DNA of 9,309 bases from Gemmatimonadota bacterium (GTDB lineage Bacteria > Gemmatimonadota > Gemmatimonadetes > Palauibacterales > Palauibacteraceae). Made by a program: the position numbers and the translations under genes. The notes under the pieces were generated by a model. That model did not search any database. It saw only the letters and a program-made list of their open reading frames with translations, and was not told where the DNA came from. The stretch is taken from contig JAUVTH010000044.1 of NCBI GenBank assembly GCA_030601615.1, positions 1-9,309 on the forward strand, written 5' to 3'. Shown piece by piece: positions 1-6,215 of the stretch; the stretch's first letter is position 1; each line of letters starts with the position of its first letter.

Positions 1-623
1 TCATCACGGGAGCCGGTGACCGGGCCTTCATTGCCGGGGCCGACATCGGCGAGTTCAAGGACGCCGGCGCGGTCGAGCAGTACCGATCGATGCAGGAGAG
101 CAACATCTACTCCCTGATGGAGGAGTTTCCCAAGCCGATCATCGCGATGATCAACGGATACTGCCTCGGGGGCGGGTGCGAGCTCTCGATGGCATGCGAC
201 ATTCGGATCGCATCCGACCGGGCCAAGCTCGGGCAACCTGAGGTGAACCTCGGAATCATTCCCGGCGGCGGCGGGACGCAGCGTCTGCCGCGCCTGGTGG
301 GCGAGGGCCGAGCCGCGCTGATGATCATGTCGGGCACCCTGATCGGAGCCGACGAGGCCTTCCAGATCGGCCTCGTCGACAAGACCTTCCCCGCCGAGGA
401 GCTGCGGGACAAGACGCTCGAGATCGCCCGCGGGATCGCGGCGAAGTCCCCGATCGCTCTTCAGGCGGCGAAAGAAACCATCCTCGCCGCCCGGCGAATG
501 CCCCTGGACGAGGGCCTCCATTTCGAGCGCGCGTGGTTCAGCCTTCTGTTCAGCACGGAAGACAAGGAAGAGGGAATCTCAGCGTTCCTCGAGAAGCGCG
601 AGCCGGACTTCAAGGGCAGGTAG
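1..623 (+). CDS. Enoyl-CoA hydratase/isomerase (crotonase family), 5'-truncated by the window edge
   Basis: The reading frame is open from base 3, so the gene begins before the window; about 206 residues are visible against a usual length near 260, so roughly 50 N-terminal residues are missing. The visible N-terminus contains AGADIGEF, the first oxyanion-hole segment of crotonases. Next come GGGCELSMACDI and GQPEVNLGIIPGGGGTQRL. These carry both glutamates used for water addition in enoyl-CoA hydratases (visible residues 60 and 80) and the second oxyanion-hole glycines. The C-terminal helix ending EKREPDFKGR is also typical. Expected role: syn-hydration of trans-2-enoyl-CoA in beta-oxidation, in the cytoplasm. 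An acyl-CoA dehydrogenase lies about 3 kb away on the other strand, but the two are not in one operon. Exact chain-length or substrate preference cannot be read from the sequence. It ends in TAG, followed by a strong hairpin. Confidence 0.93.
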   Translation, partial: ITGAGDRAFIAGADIGEFKDAGAVEQYRSMQESNIYSLMEEFPKPIIAMINGYCLGGGCELSMACDIRIASDRAKLGQPEVNLGIIPGGGGTQRLPRLVGEGRAALMIMSGTLIGADEAFQIGLVDKTFPAEELRDKTLEIARGIAAKSPIALQAAKETILAARRMPLDEGLHFERAWFSLLFSTEDKEEGISAFLEKREPDFKGR

Positions 624-667
624 GCGAGACGAGCTCTGCACCGGCCAGGCAACACCCTGAACGAGAT

Positions 668-697
668 ACGGCCCTGACCATGTGAGGTCAGGGCCGT
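668..697. terminator. Hairpin terminator between convergent genes
   Basis: A perfect 12-bp inverted repeat (core GGCCCTGACC / GGTCAGGGCC) with a 6-base loop ATGTGA lies 44 nt after the crotonase stop and about 80 nt after the rpmA stop on the other strand. On the plus strand it is followed by the T-rich stretch GTTCGTTGT, so it fits an intrinsic terminator for the crotonase gene. The symmetrical stem could also stop rplU-rpmA transcripts, although the T-run on that side is weak. Confidence 0.8.
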
Positions 698-778
698 TCG
701 TTGTCAGTCAGTCGATGGGTCGGGGTCCGGTGAATTCTCGGCCCGACGCGCGGCTGCCCGGGGAACCTCGGCGACCTT

Positions 779-1027
779 CTAGAGGACGCTCACGATCTTC
801 CGACCACCACGCTGATTCGCGAAGGTCACCAGGCCATCGGCGAGGGCGAAGAGCGTATCGTCATTCCCCCGCCCGACGTTGCGTCCCGGGTGAATCCTTG
901 TCCCACGCTGGCGCACCAGGATGTGACCGGCACGTACTCGCTCACCGCCGTATTTCTTGACACCCAGGTATTTCGGGTTGCTGTCGCGTCCGTTTCGGCT
1001 TGAGCCGACACCCTTCTTATGCGCCAT
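779..1027 (-). CDS. rpmA: 50S ribosomal protein L27
   Basis: This 82-residue protein begins MAHKKGVGSSRNGRDS, the standard L27 N-terminus, whose flexible tail reaches toward the peptidyl-transferase centre. It continues with the conserved KYLGVKKYGGE and the basic RQRGTRIHPG segment. Length is normal for L27 (about 85). There is no cleavable N-terminal extension of the kind seen in Firmicutes. The ATG lies 2 nt after the rplU stop, and a GAGG Shine-Dalgarno sequence sits inside the end of rplU, 7 nt before the ATG, so the two genes are cotranscribed and probably translationally coupled. obgE, often the next gene after rpmA, is not present; the hairpin at 668-697 follows instead. Confidence 0.97.
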   Translation of the reverse strand: MAHKKGVGSSRNGRDSNPKYLGVKKYGGERVRAGHILVRQRGTRIHPGRNVGRGNDDTLFALADGLVTFANQRGGRKIVSVL

Positions 1028-1029
1028 AA

Positions 1030-1635
1030 CTACGCCTCGTCACGTTCCTTGATGGCCTTCAGAACATCGCTCTTCAGGATTCTGCCTTCCTTGCCCGTTC
1101 CTTCGATGGTCGCGAGATCGATCCCGGCCTCCTCGGCAAGAGCGCGCGCGGAGTCTGTGATGTTGATCGCGACATCGGCCACGACCTCCGCGGCGGGGGC
1201 CTCGACCTCGAGCGGAACCTCGGCCGCCACGACTTCCACGGCCGCCGGCTTCGGCTTCGCGGCCTTCTTCCTCGGCGCCGGCTTCTTCGCCGACGGCTTT
1301 GGAGCCGAGACTGACTCTCCCGTGCCGAATTCGATCTCGACAACGCGGACATCCGTGAAACCCTGGCGGTGGCCCTGCTTACGCCGGTATCCCTTCCGAC
1401 GCTTCATCTTGAAGACCACGATCTTGTCGCCGCGTCCGTGACAGATCACTTCGGTAGCCACCGCAGCTCCCTCGAGCGTTGGCTGACCGACCATCACCTG
1501 GTCATCGCGCTGCACAAGCAGCACGTGATCGAATGTCACCCGGTCGCCTGGCTCGGCGTCCAGAGTGGGCAACCGCAGCGTAGCGTCCTGCTCCGCACGG
1601 AACTGCTTTCCTTTGGCCTCGAATATCGCGTACAT
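1030..1635 (-). CDS. rplU: 50S ribosomal protein L21 fused to a C-terminal E3-binding-like (PSBD) domain
   Basis: Residues 1-103 are a complete L21, a 23S rRNA-binding large-subunit protein (MYAIFEAKGKQFR at the N-terminus, KMKRRKGYRRKQGHRQ in the RNA-binding region). Standard L21 ends here. This protein continues for about 98 residues. First comes a Lys/Ala/Pro-rich then Ala/Val/Glu-rich linker (about 104-157). Then comes a compact segment (about 160-195) with ARALAEEAGIDL, GTGKEGRI and LKSDVLKAI. This matches the peripheral-subunit-binding domain of 2-oxoacid dehydrogenase E2 chains (ARxLAxExGIDLxxVxGTGxxGRIxKxDV). Start choice: an in-frame ATG two codons upstream (1641) directly abuts the AGAAG ribosome site. 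The ATG at 1635 has 6-nt spacing and gives the family N-terminus MYA, so it is preferred. It lies upstream of rpmA and downstream of rng, with its own candidate promoter. Confidence 0.95.
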   Translation of the reverse strand: MYAIFEAKGKQFRAEQDATLRLPTLDAEPGDRVTFDHVLLVQRDDQVMVGQPTLEGAAVATEVICHGRGDKIVVFKMKRRKGYRRKQGHRQGFTDVRVVEIEFGTGESVSAPKPSAKKPAPRKKAAKPKPAAVEVVAAEVPLEVEAPAAEVVADVAINITDSARALAEEAGIDLATIEGTGKEGRILKSDVLKAIKERDEA

Positions 1636-1679
1636 CGTCATCTTCTGAGTCGTTGGTCCGTTTTGATCCGTAGCCTTTC

Positions 1680-1708
1680 AAGTTAGGGATCATACGGGAT
1701 CATGTCAA
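1680..1708 (-). promoter_or_regulatory. Candidate sigma70-type promoter for rplU-rpmA
   Basis: On the minus strand a perfect -35 TTGACA (1703-1708) is followed by a 17-nt spacer and TAACTT (1680-1685) as a weak -10 that keeps the conserved first, second and last bases. Transcription would start near 1673 and give a leader of about 38 nt before the rplU ATG. It sits in the 99-nt gap after rng, so L21/L27 can be made independently of RNase G. Confidence 0.5.
1686..1703 (-). repeat. Two 8-bp direct repeats one helical turn apart inside the rplU promoter spacer
   Basis: GGGATCAT occurs at 1686-1693 and again at 1696-1703 (plus-strand reading), a 10-bp period. Both copies fall between the proposed -35 and -10 of rplU, where a bound protein would block polymerase. 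Operator function is inference. Confidence 0.4.
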
Positions 1709-1734
1709 TTTGACGAGACAGTTGGTCGTATCCG

Positions 1735-3267
1735 TCAGGACACGGCGTACTTGCCGGTAACGTCCGTGTCCGCAGGCCCCGCGAGGAGCTTGTACTCGTC
1801 GTGCCCCATCAGGGGGTCGTCCCGGATGTCGAGCTCGATGTTCAACTCACGCGAGACGCGTTTGAGGAACCGGGGCTCCTCTTCCAACAGGTACAGCGCG
1901 ACCTCGGGATGTACCCGCAGAGTCAGGTCTCTCTTCTCCCCCGCCGAGCGTGCCCGCCGGAGGGCTCGTTCAAGCCGGCGAACGATCGTGTCCGGGGCCA
2001 GCACCCGGCCCGTTCCATCACAGCTCGGGCAGGGCTGCGTCGCCGTCTGTATCAGGCTCGGTCGCACGCGCTGCCGGCTGATCTCCAGGAGGCCGAGATC
2101 CGAGATGCTGAACACCTTGGAGCGAGCACGGTCGCGCCCGAGATGGCTCCGCATCTCGTGCTGCACCCGCTCACGGTCCTCCGTCGCGTCCATGTCGATG
2201 AAATCACACACGATGATCCCACCGATATCTCGAAGCCTGAGTTGCCGGCCGATCTCCGTCGCCGCCTCGAGGTTCGTCTTTATGATGGTCTTGGCGGGGT
2301 CCTTCCTGCCCGTGTAGCGGCCGGTGTTCACGTCCACCGAGACGAGCGCCTCCGTGTGCTCGATCACGATGTACCCACCCGACTTGAGGTCGACCCGCCG
2401 GCGGAATGCGGCCCGGATGTCCTCTTCGATTCCGAACTCGTCGAAGATCGGGACGTCGCCTCGGTACAGCTTCACCCGGTCGATCAACTCCGGGCCCACC
2501 TGGCCCAGATACGACTTGATTTCCTGCGCCAACTCCTCCGAGTCCACCGTCAGCGAATCGATCTTCTCGCTGAACAGATCACGGATGATGCCGGACGTGA
2601 GCGTCGCCTCACGGTGCACCGACGCGGGCGCCTTCATGCTCGCCACCCGCCGTTGCACCTTCTCCCACGTCCCACGTAGCGATTTGAACTCGGCGACGAG
2701 GGTCTTCTTCGTCAGCTCCTCGCCGACGGTGCGGATGATGACACCGCCCTGCCCTTTCCCGATCGCTTCACGGGCCATCTTGCGAAGACGCACGCGCTCT
2801 TCACGGTCGTCGATCTTCCGACTCACCCCGACGTGCCTCGAGTCCGGCATGTAGACGATGAATCGCCCGGGGAGAGACACCTGGGTCGTGACGCGGGGCC
2901 CCTTGGTCCCGATCGGCTCCTTCGTCACCTGGACGAGGAGCTCCTGGCCGCGCTCGATGACGTCCTGGATTGGTGGGTACTTGCGGTTGCGCCGGTTGCC
3001 GTTTCGGCCGCCGTTGCCGTTGTCGTCGTCGTCCTCTTCCACCTCCGACACGTCTGAAACGTGCAGGAAGGCCGATTTTTCAGTGCCTATATCGACGAAA
3101 GCGGCCTGAATGCCGGGAAGGACGGCCTCTACCTTGCCGAGGTACAGATCTCCGACGATACGATCGTCGTCGGATCGCTCGTTCATGAGCTCGACGAGTC
3201 GACCGTCCTCGATGATGGCCACCCTGGACTCGCTGCCCACGGCGTCAATGACGATCTCACGTCGCAT
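1735..3267 (-). CDS. rng: Ribonuclease E/G family endoribonuclease (RNase G type)
   Basis: This 510-residue protein cuts single-stranded AU-rich RNA and in relatives matures 16S/5S rRNA and turns over mRNA. The N-terminus MRREIVIDAVGSESRVAII is typical. An S1 RNA-binding domain spans about 37-127 and contains an inserted low-complexity stretch (about 74-96), acidic then Asn/Gly/Arg-rich. The DNase I-like catalytic core carries the two metal-binding aspartates, D312 in SVDVNTG and D355 in IIVCDFIDM. The Zn-link cysteines C413 and C416 (CPSCDGTG) join subunits in the dimer of dimers. There is no long disordered C-terminal scaffold, so it resembles RNase G or a short RNase E rather than E. coli RNase E. 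It precedes rplU-rpmA on the same strand, a common arrangement. The ribosome-binding site is weak (GCAGAAAC before ATG). The upstream gap holds a stable hairpin. Confidence 0.95.
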   Translation of the reverse strand: MRREIVIDAVGSESRVAIIEDGRLVELMNERSDDDRIVGDLYLGKVEAVLPGIQAAFVDIGTEKSAFLHVSDVSEVEEDDDDNGNGGRNGNRRNRKYPPIQDVIERGQELLVQVTKEPIGTKGPRVTTQVSLPGRFIVYMPDSRHVGVSRKIDDREERVRLRKMAREAIGKGQGGVIIRTVGEELTKKTLVAEFKSLRGTWEKVQRRVASMKAPASVHREATLTSGIIRDLFSEKIDSLTVDSEELAQEIKSYLGQVGPELIDRVKLYRGDVPIFDEFGIEEDIRAAFRRRVDLKSGGYIVIEHTEALVSVDVNTGRYTGRKDPAKTIIKTNLEAATEIGRQLRLRDIGGIIVCDFIDMDATEDRERVQHEMRSHLGRDRARSKVFSISDLGLLEISRQRVRPSLIQTATQPCPSCDGTGRVLAPDTIVRRLERALRRARSAGEKRDLTLRVHPEVALYLLEEEPRFLKRVSRELNIELDIRDDPLMGHDEYKLLAGPADTDVTGKYAVS

Positions 3268-3287
3268 GTTTCTGCGTTATCCCGTCC

Positions 3288-3304
3288 GCCCCACACCGTG
3301 GGGC
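3288..3304 (-). other. Stable hairpin in the rng 5' leader
   Basis: A perfect 7-bp GC-rich stem (GCCCCAC / GTGGGGC) with a 3-base loop lies 20 nt upstream of the rng start codon, between any upstream promoter and the ribosome site. It would fold in the mRNA leader. RNase E of E. coli is known to autoregulate through its leader hairpins; a similar role here is inference only. Confidence 0.4.
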
Positions 3305-3462
3305 CCAGCCGCCGGCGCACACGGCGCGAGCGACTCAAGTCCTGCGCATCGCCTTCCGGTCACCCCTCGGGGCCGGCGCCGACGCGCTGATATTCCAAGA
3401 TTGGCGTATGGAACAGGGCCGCGTCTGGTGCGCTGCGGCCCCCGAGTCCGGGTGTCAAGGTA

Positions 3463-3485
3463 TGGCCGCAGCGGCCCCGCGGCCA
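3463..3485 (-). terminator. Weak candidate terminator hairpin after the acyl-CoA dehydrogenase gene
   Basis: An inverted repeat TGGCCGC / GCGGCCA (7 bp, 9-nt loop) begins 14 nt after the stop of the minus-strand acyl-CoA dehydrogenase gene. There is no U-tract after it, so it may only be a GC-rich fold or part of a factor-dependent terminator. The rest of 3268-3498 shows no convincing gene. A TTGACA at 3453-3458 lacks a partner -10. Confidence 0.25.
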
Positions 3486-3498
3486 CCAAACCAGCCGG

Positions 3499-4716
3499 TC
3501 AGGACAGGCTCTGCATCAGCTCCCGCGCAATCACGATGCGCTGGATCTCGCTCGTCCCTTCCCCGATTTCGAGGATCTTGGCGTCCCGCATCATTCGTTC
3601 CACCGGATACTCGCGTGAGTATCCGTATCCTCCGTGAAGCTGAACCGCATCGATCGTCGCATCCATGGCGGCCTCGGAAGCAAACAGCTTGGCCATCGAG
3701 GCCTCTCGCTTGTGAGGCCTTCCGTTCTGCCGAAGGTACGCGGCGTGATAAGTCATCAGGCGCGCCGCGTGAATCCGTGTCGCCATGTCCGCAAGCTTGA
3801 ACTGCACTCCCTGGAAACGATTGATCTTCTTCCCAAACTGCACGCGCTCGTTCGTGTAGTTGAGCGTCTGCTCCAGTGCTCCCTGCGCCAGGCCCACGGC
3901 GTGCGCCGCGATTCCGATCCGACCGCCGTCGAGCGTGTCGAGAAAGACGCGGAAACCGTCATTCTCGTCACCGAGGAGGTTCTCGACCGGTACCTCGACG
4001 TCCTCGAAGATCAGCTCCCGCGTGTCCGACGCGTTCCACCCCAGCTTCCGCAGCTTGTCACCGGACGAGAATCCCGGCATCGGCTCGAGCTCGTCGCTAT
4101 GTCCGAATCCTACTTCGCGGGCGCGTTCGAGGTCGCAGGTCTCCTTCGTCATGATGAAGGCGCTCACGCCCTTGTTTCCCTGCCCCGGAGACGTGACGGC
4201 AGCCACGACGAACACCTCGCCCACTCCCCCGTGAGTGATCCAGGTCTTCTGACCATTCAGGATGTAGTGATCTCCCTGCCTCACCGCCGTCGTGAGCATG
4301 CAACTGGCGTCTGAGCCGGACCCCGGCTCGGTAAGGCCGAATCCTCCGATGACCTGCCCGCTCGCCAGTGGCGTCAGGTACCTGGTCTTCTGCTCGTCGC
4401 TTCCCCACCGGTAGATCGGTGTTCCGCACAACGAGGTGTGGGCCCCCACGGTGATCGAGTGGCTGGCATCCACCCGGGCGAGCTCTTCGGACACGATCAC
4501 CGATGCCATCATGTCCATATCCGCGCCGCCATACTCCTCGGGCCATTGGATCCCGAACAGGCCCAGCTCGGCCATCTTGGCCGCATTCGCCCAGGGGAAT
4601 TCCTCGCGATCGTCGAGCCCGGCCGCCACTGGCGCGATCTCCGCTTCTGCGAACTCCCTCACCATGTCACGCAGCATCACGTGGTGGTCTTCGAGGTACA
4701 GGTCGAACTCGGTCAT
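3499..4716 (-). CDS. Acyl-CoA dehydrogenase (short/medium-chain type)
   Basis: This 405-residue flavoenzyme would form the trans-2-enoyl-CoA and pass electrons to electron-transfer flavoprotein. The N-terminal helical domain runs to about 120. The beta-domain carries the FAD/substrate motif GGFGLTEPGSGSDAS (124-138) and QKTWITHGG. The C-terminal helical domain has ERVQFGKKI, QLHGGYGYSREYP and GEGTSEIQ, with E386 the expected catalytic base, as in medium- and short-chain enzymes. The alternative helix-G glutamate of isovaleryl/long-chain enzymes is not seen (DGGRIGIA there). Compared with usual family members there is an extra loop at about 192-215 (including GFGHSDELEPMP) before the conserved LRKLGWNASDTREL. 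The ATG at 4716 gives a normal N-terminus; the ribosome site is GGGAAG-like, 10 nt upstream. Substrate could be straight or branched acyl-CoA. It stands alone on its transcript as far as can be seen. Confidence 0.95.
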   Translation of the reverse strand: MTEFDLYLEDHHVMLRDMVREFAEAEIAPVAAGLDDREEFPWANAAKMAELGLFGIQWPEEYGGADMDMMASVIVSEELARVDASHSITVGAHTSLCGTPIYRWGSDEQKTRYLTPLASGQVIGGFGLTEPGSGSDASCMLTTAVRQGDHYILNGQKTWITHGGVGEVFVVAAVTSPGQGNKGVSAFIMTKETCDLERAREVGFGHSDELEPMPGFSSGDKLRKLGWNASDTRELIFEDVEVPVENLLGDENDGFRVFLDTLDGGRIGIAAHAVGLAQGALEQTLNYTNERVQFGKKINRFQGVQFKLADMATRIHAARLMTYHAAYLRQNGRPHKREASMAKLFASEAAMDATIDAVQLHGGYGYSREYPVERMMRDAKILEIGEGTSEIQRIVIARELMQSLS

Positions 4717-4822
4717 ATATCCGGAGCTTCCCTTCTTGCTGTGCGGGCCACGCAGGCACGGACCCGTCCAGTGAGATGTGTGGACGAGAGCGGGCGACGT
4801 CCCGGGGAACGCCGCCCGTTGG

Positions 4823-4851
4823 AAGTTACGGCCCCGAACGGCCAGTGGAAA
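4823..4851 (-). promoter_or_regulatory. Weak candidate promoter for the acyl-CoA dehydrogenase gene
   Basis: On the minus strand TTTCCA (4846-4851), a 17-nt spacer and TAACTT (4823-4828) lie about 105 nt before the ATG. The -10 hexamer is the same as that proposed for rplU. The match to consensus is only partial, so this is a tentative call. Confidence 0.25.
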
Positions 4852-4865
4852 CCGGAATCCGGCCG

Positions 4866-4909
4866 AGGAGCCGGTCCGAGTAATGGTGTGCGGCCGCGCA
4901 CGGGCTCCT
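4866..4909 (-). terminator. Nested inverted repeats after the propeller gene
   Basis: An outer 7-bp repeat AGGAGCC (4866-4872) / GGCTCCT (4903-4909) encloses an inner hairpin GTGCG-GCCG-CGCAC (4888-4901). It begins 8 nt after the stop of the minus-strand propeller gene. No U-tract follows, so terminator function is possible but unproven. Confidence 0.3.
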
Positions 4910-4917
4910 GGGGTGTG

Positions 4918-6093
4918 TCAGATAGCCGGTCGGTCGTATCTCTCCAGCCACTGGAAGCCCAGGTCGTCCCGTCGCGTCAGGTAGACCGTACCGTCACCGA
5001 ACCCCGTGAGAGAGCAACCGGCGGGAATCGTCACCACCCCGATGTGCCTCCCCGCCCCGTCGAACACGTCAAGGACCGGCCTCTCGCCAGCTGCGACGTA
5101 ACGCTCCACCCACACATTCCCCTGCGAGTCCACGCGAACGGACCCGGGCACGAATGGCGGCTTGACTTCGGGCCACTGGAAGCGATCCAGGGAGGGAACG
5201 CCCCGCCCGCCACCCCGCCTCATCCGGGCGTTCATCTGGCCGTTGTCGTTCGTCACCATCATCATCAGCCCGGTGGCAGCCATTTCCTCGGCCCAAGCTT
5301 CCTTATCGGCGGTTTTCACGGACACGGACTCGTACGGAACGGGTGGTCCCGACACGATCGTGCCGTCCGCCCGTACCCAGTCTACGTGGTAATCGCCAAC
5401 CCGAACGACCGCGACGTCACCGTTCGCTCCGACCGCCCATCCGTCCTCGGGGCTCAGCGGCACGGGCATCACTTCCTGTCGCATTTCGTTCGCACCGCCC
5501 GAGGTGCGCTCGGTCACGTCGGTGAGCTTGATCCGGGTCACCGGCTCCGGTTCACCACCGGCCCCCGGGCTCCACCGCACGACGTCGGCCGAATCGCGGA
5601 TCATCCCATCTCCCCTGGGCTGGTAGTACAGAAAACCGCTGGCATCGACCCCCTGCGGAAGGATGATCTGCAATCCCATCGCCTTCTGCTGAACGACCGG
5701 AATCGTGCGGCCGAATCCGTAGTCCGAGCCAATGACCGTAAGACGCCCGTTCCCGAGATCGACCATCAAGGTCGAGTCACCCGGCCACGCGAACAGGCCG
5801 TCCGGCTGTCGGTATTCGTCCGGCCCCTGGCCGTTGCGGGAGATCTTCTCGGCCCCTTCCAAGCGCGCGTCCAACACGTACAGGGTCTCTTCGAGAGCGT
5901 CGGACAGGATCAGCCGTCCGTCGGCGAGCTCCCGGGTTCCCGCGATCAGGCTGAACGGCTCGGCATACGTCGTCGCTGGCTCGTCCAGTGAAGCCGTCCG
6001 CTGAGCGGTCGCTCCCTCCGGGCTCATGAGCAGGACCAACCCTGCCAGCGTGGCCACCGCGGCCACGTGGCGGCCGCCCCATAAGTGTTTCAT
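4918..6093 (-). CDS. Exported six-bladed beta-propeller (TolB-like / NHL-like) protein of unknown function
   Basis: This 391-residue protein starts with a Sec signal: MKH, basic residues, a hydrophobic core (about 10-23) and an ATA-Q cleavage site near residue 30. It should be periplasmic or secreted; there is no lipobox. The mature part has repeated propeller-like strands: ELADGRLILSDALEETLYVLD, the GQGPDEYRQPDG motif common in six-bladed propellers of this type, VRVDSQGNVWVERYV and LDVFDGAGRHIGVV. There is also a Met/Arg/Gly-rich stretch around 276-298. The start is set by a GGAGG ribosome site 5 nt before the ATG at 6093; a TTG four codons upstream overlaps that site and is unlikely. No catalytic residues can be named. 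The function is probably binding or scaffolding. It lies downstream of recQ on the same strand, with a hairpin between them. Confidence 0.8.
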   Translation of the reverse strand: MKHLWGGRHVAAVATLAGLVLLMSPEGATAQRTASLDEPATTYAEPFSLIAGTRELADGRLILSDALEETLYVLDARLEGAEKISRNGQGPDEYRQPDGLFAWPGDSTLMVDLGNGRLTVIGSDYGFGRTIPVVQQKAMGLQIILPQGVDASGFLYYQPRGDGMIRDSADVVRWSPGAGGEPEPVTRIKLTDVTERTSGGANEMRQEVMPVPLSPEDGWAVGANGDVAVVRVGDYHVDWVRADGTIVSGPPVPYESVSVKTADKEAWAEEMAATGLMMMVTNDNGQMNARMRRGGGRGVPSLDRFQWPEVKPPFVPGSVRVDSQGNVWVERYVAAGERPVLDVFDGAGRHIGVVTIPAGCSLTGFGDGTVYLTRRDDLGFQWLERYDRPAI

Positions 6094-6109
6094 CTCATCC
6101 TCCAAAGCT

Positions 6110-6136
6110 GTCGTCTCGGTACATCCGAGTCACGAC
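6110..6136 (-). terminator. Bulged hairpin between recQ and the propeller gene
   Basis: The arms GTCGT-CTCGG (6110-6119) and CCGAG (6125-6129) plus ACGAC (6132-6136) form a 10-bp stem with a 2-nt bulge and a 5-nt loop. It sits 80 nt after the recQ stop and 6 nt before the propeller ribosome site. It could terminate recQ transcripts (AGCTTTGG follows) or structure the propeller mRNA leader. Confidence 0.35.
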
Positions 6137-6172
6137 CGGGATCCATTCCGGCCTGCTCGACACATCGTAGAA

Positions 6173-6202
6173 GGCTGTTGAAGAACTACTGCCATCTAGA
6201 TG
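6173..6202 (+). repeat. 30-bp recQ-flanking repeat, copy 1 (after recQ)
   Basis: This copy begins GGCTGTTGAAGAACTAC and ends CATCTAGATG. It is the same length as, and a close match to, two copies on the other side of recQ at 7697-7726 and 7726-7755. All are in the same orientation. It ends 13 nt before the recQ stop codon. Similarity to copy 2 extends leftward through AGAAGG (the 14 bases from 6169 are identical) and an ACAT 11 nt upstream. The unit can form a hairpin (GGCTGT with ACTGCC, one mismatch). Confidence 0.8.
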
Positions 6203-6215
6203 CGTGGCGCCCATC

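Noticed and set aside
1801..2679. A 292-codon plus-strand open frame within rng
   Set aside because: It is antisense to conserved catalytic RNase G sequence, with no recognisable domain and no ribosome site; a codon-bias artefact.
3277..3489. A 70-codon minus-strand open frame between the dehydrogenase gene and rng
   Set aside because: It has Arg/Pro/Gly-rich composition and no ribosome site, and it ends in the rng leader hairpin region; more likely noncoding leader.
4438..5991. A 517-codon open frame on the plus strand opposite the dehydrogenase and propeller genes
   Set aside because: It is antisense to two well-supported genes, crosses their intergenic gap, and has the His/Arg/Pro-rich composition expected from a GC-rich shadow frame.
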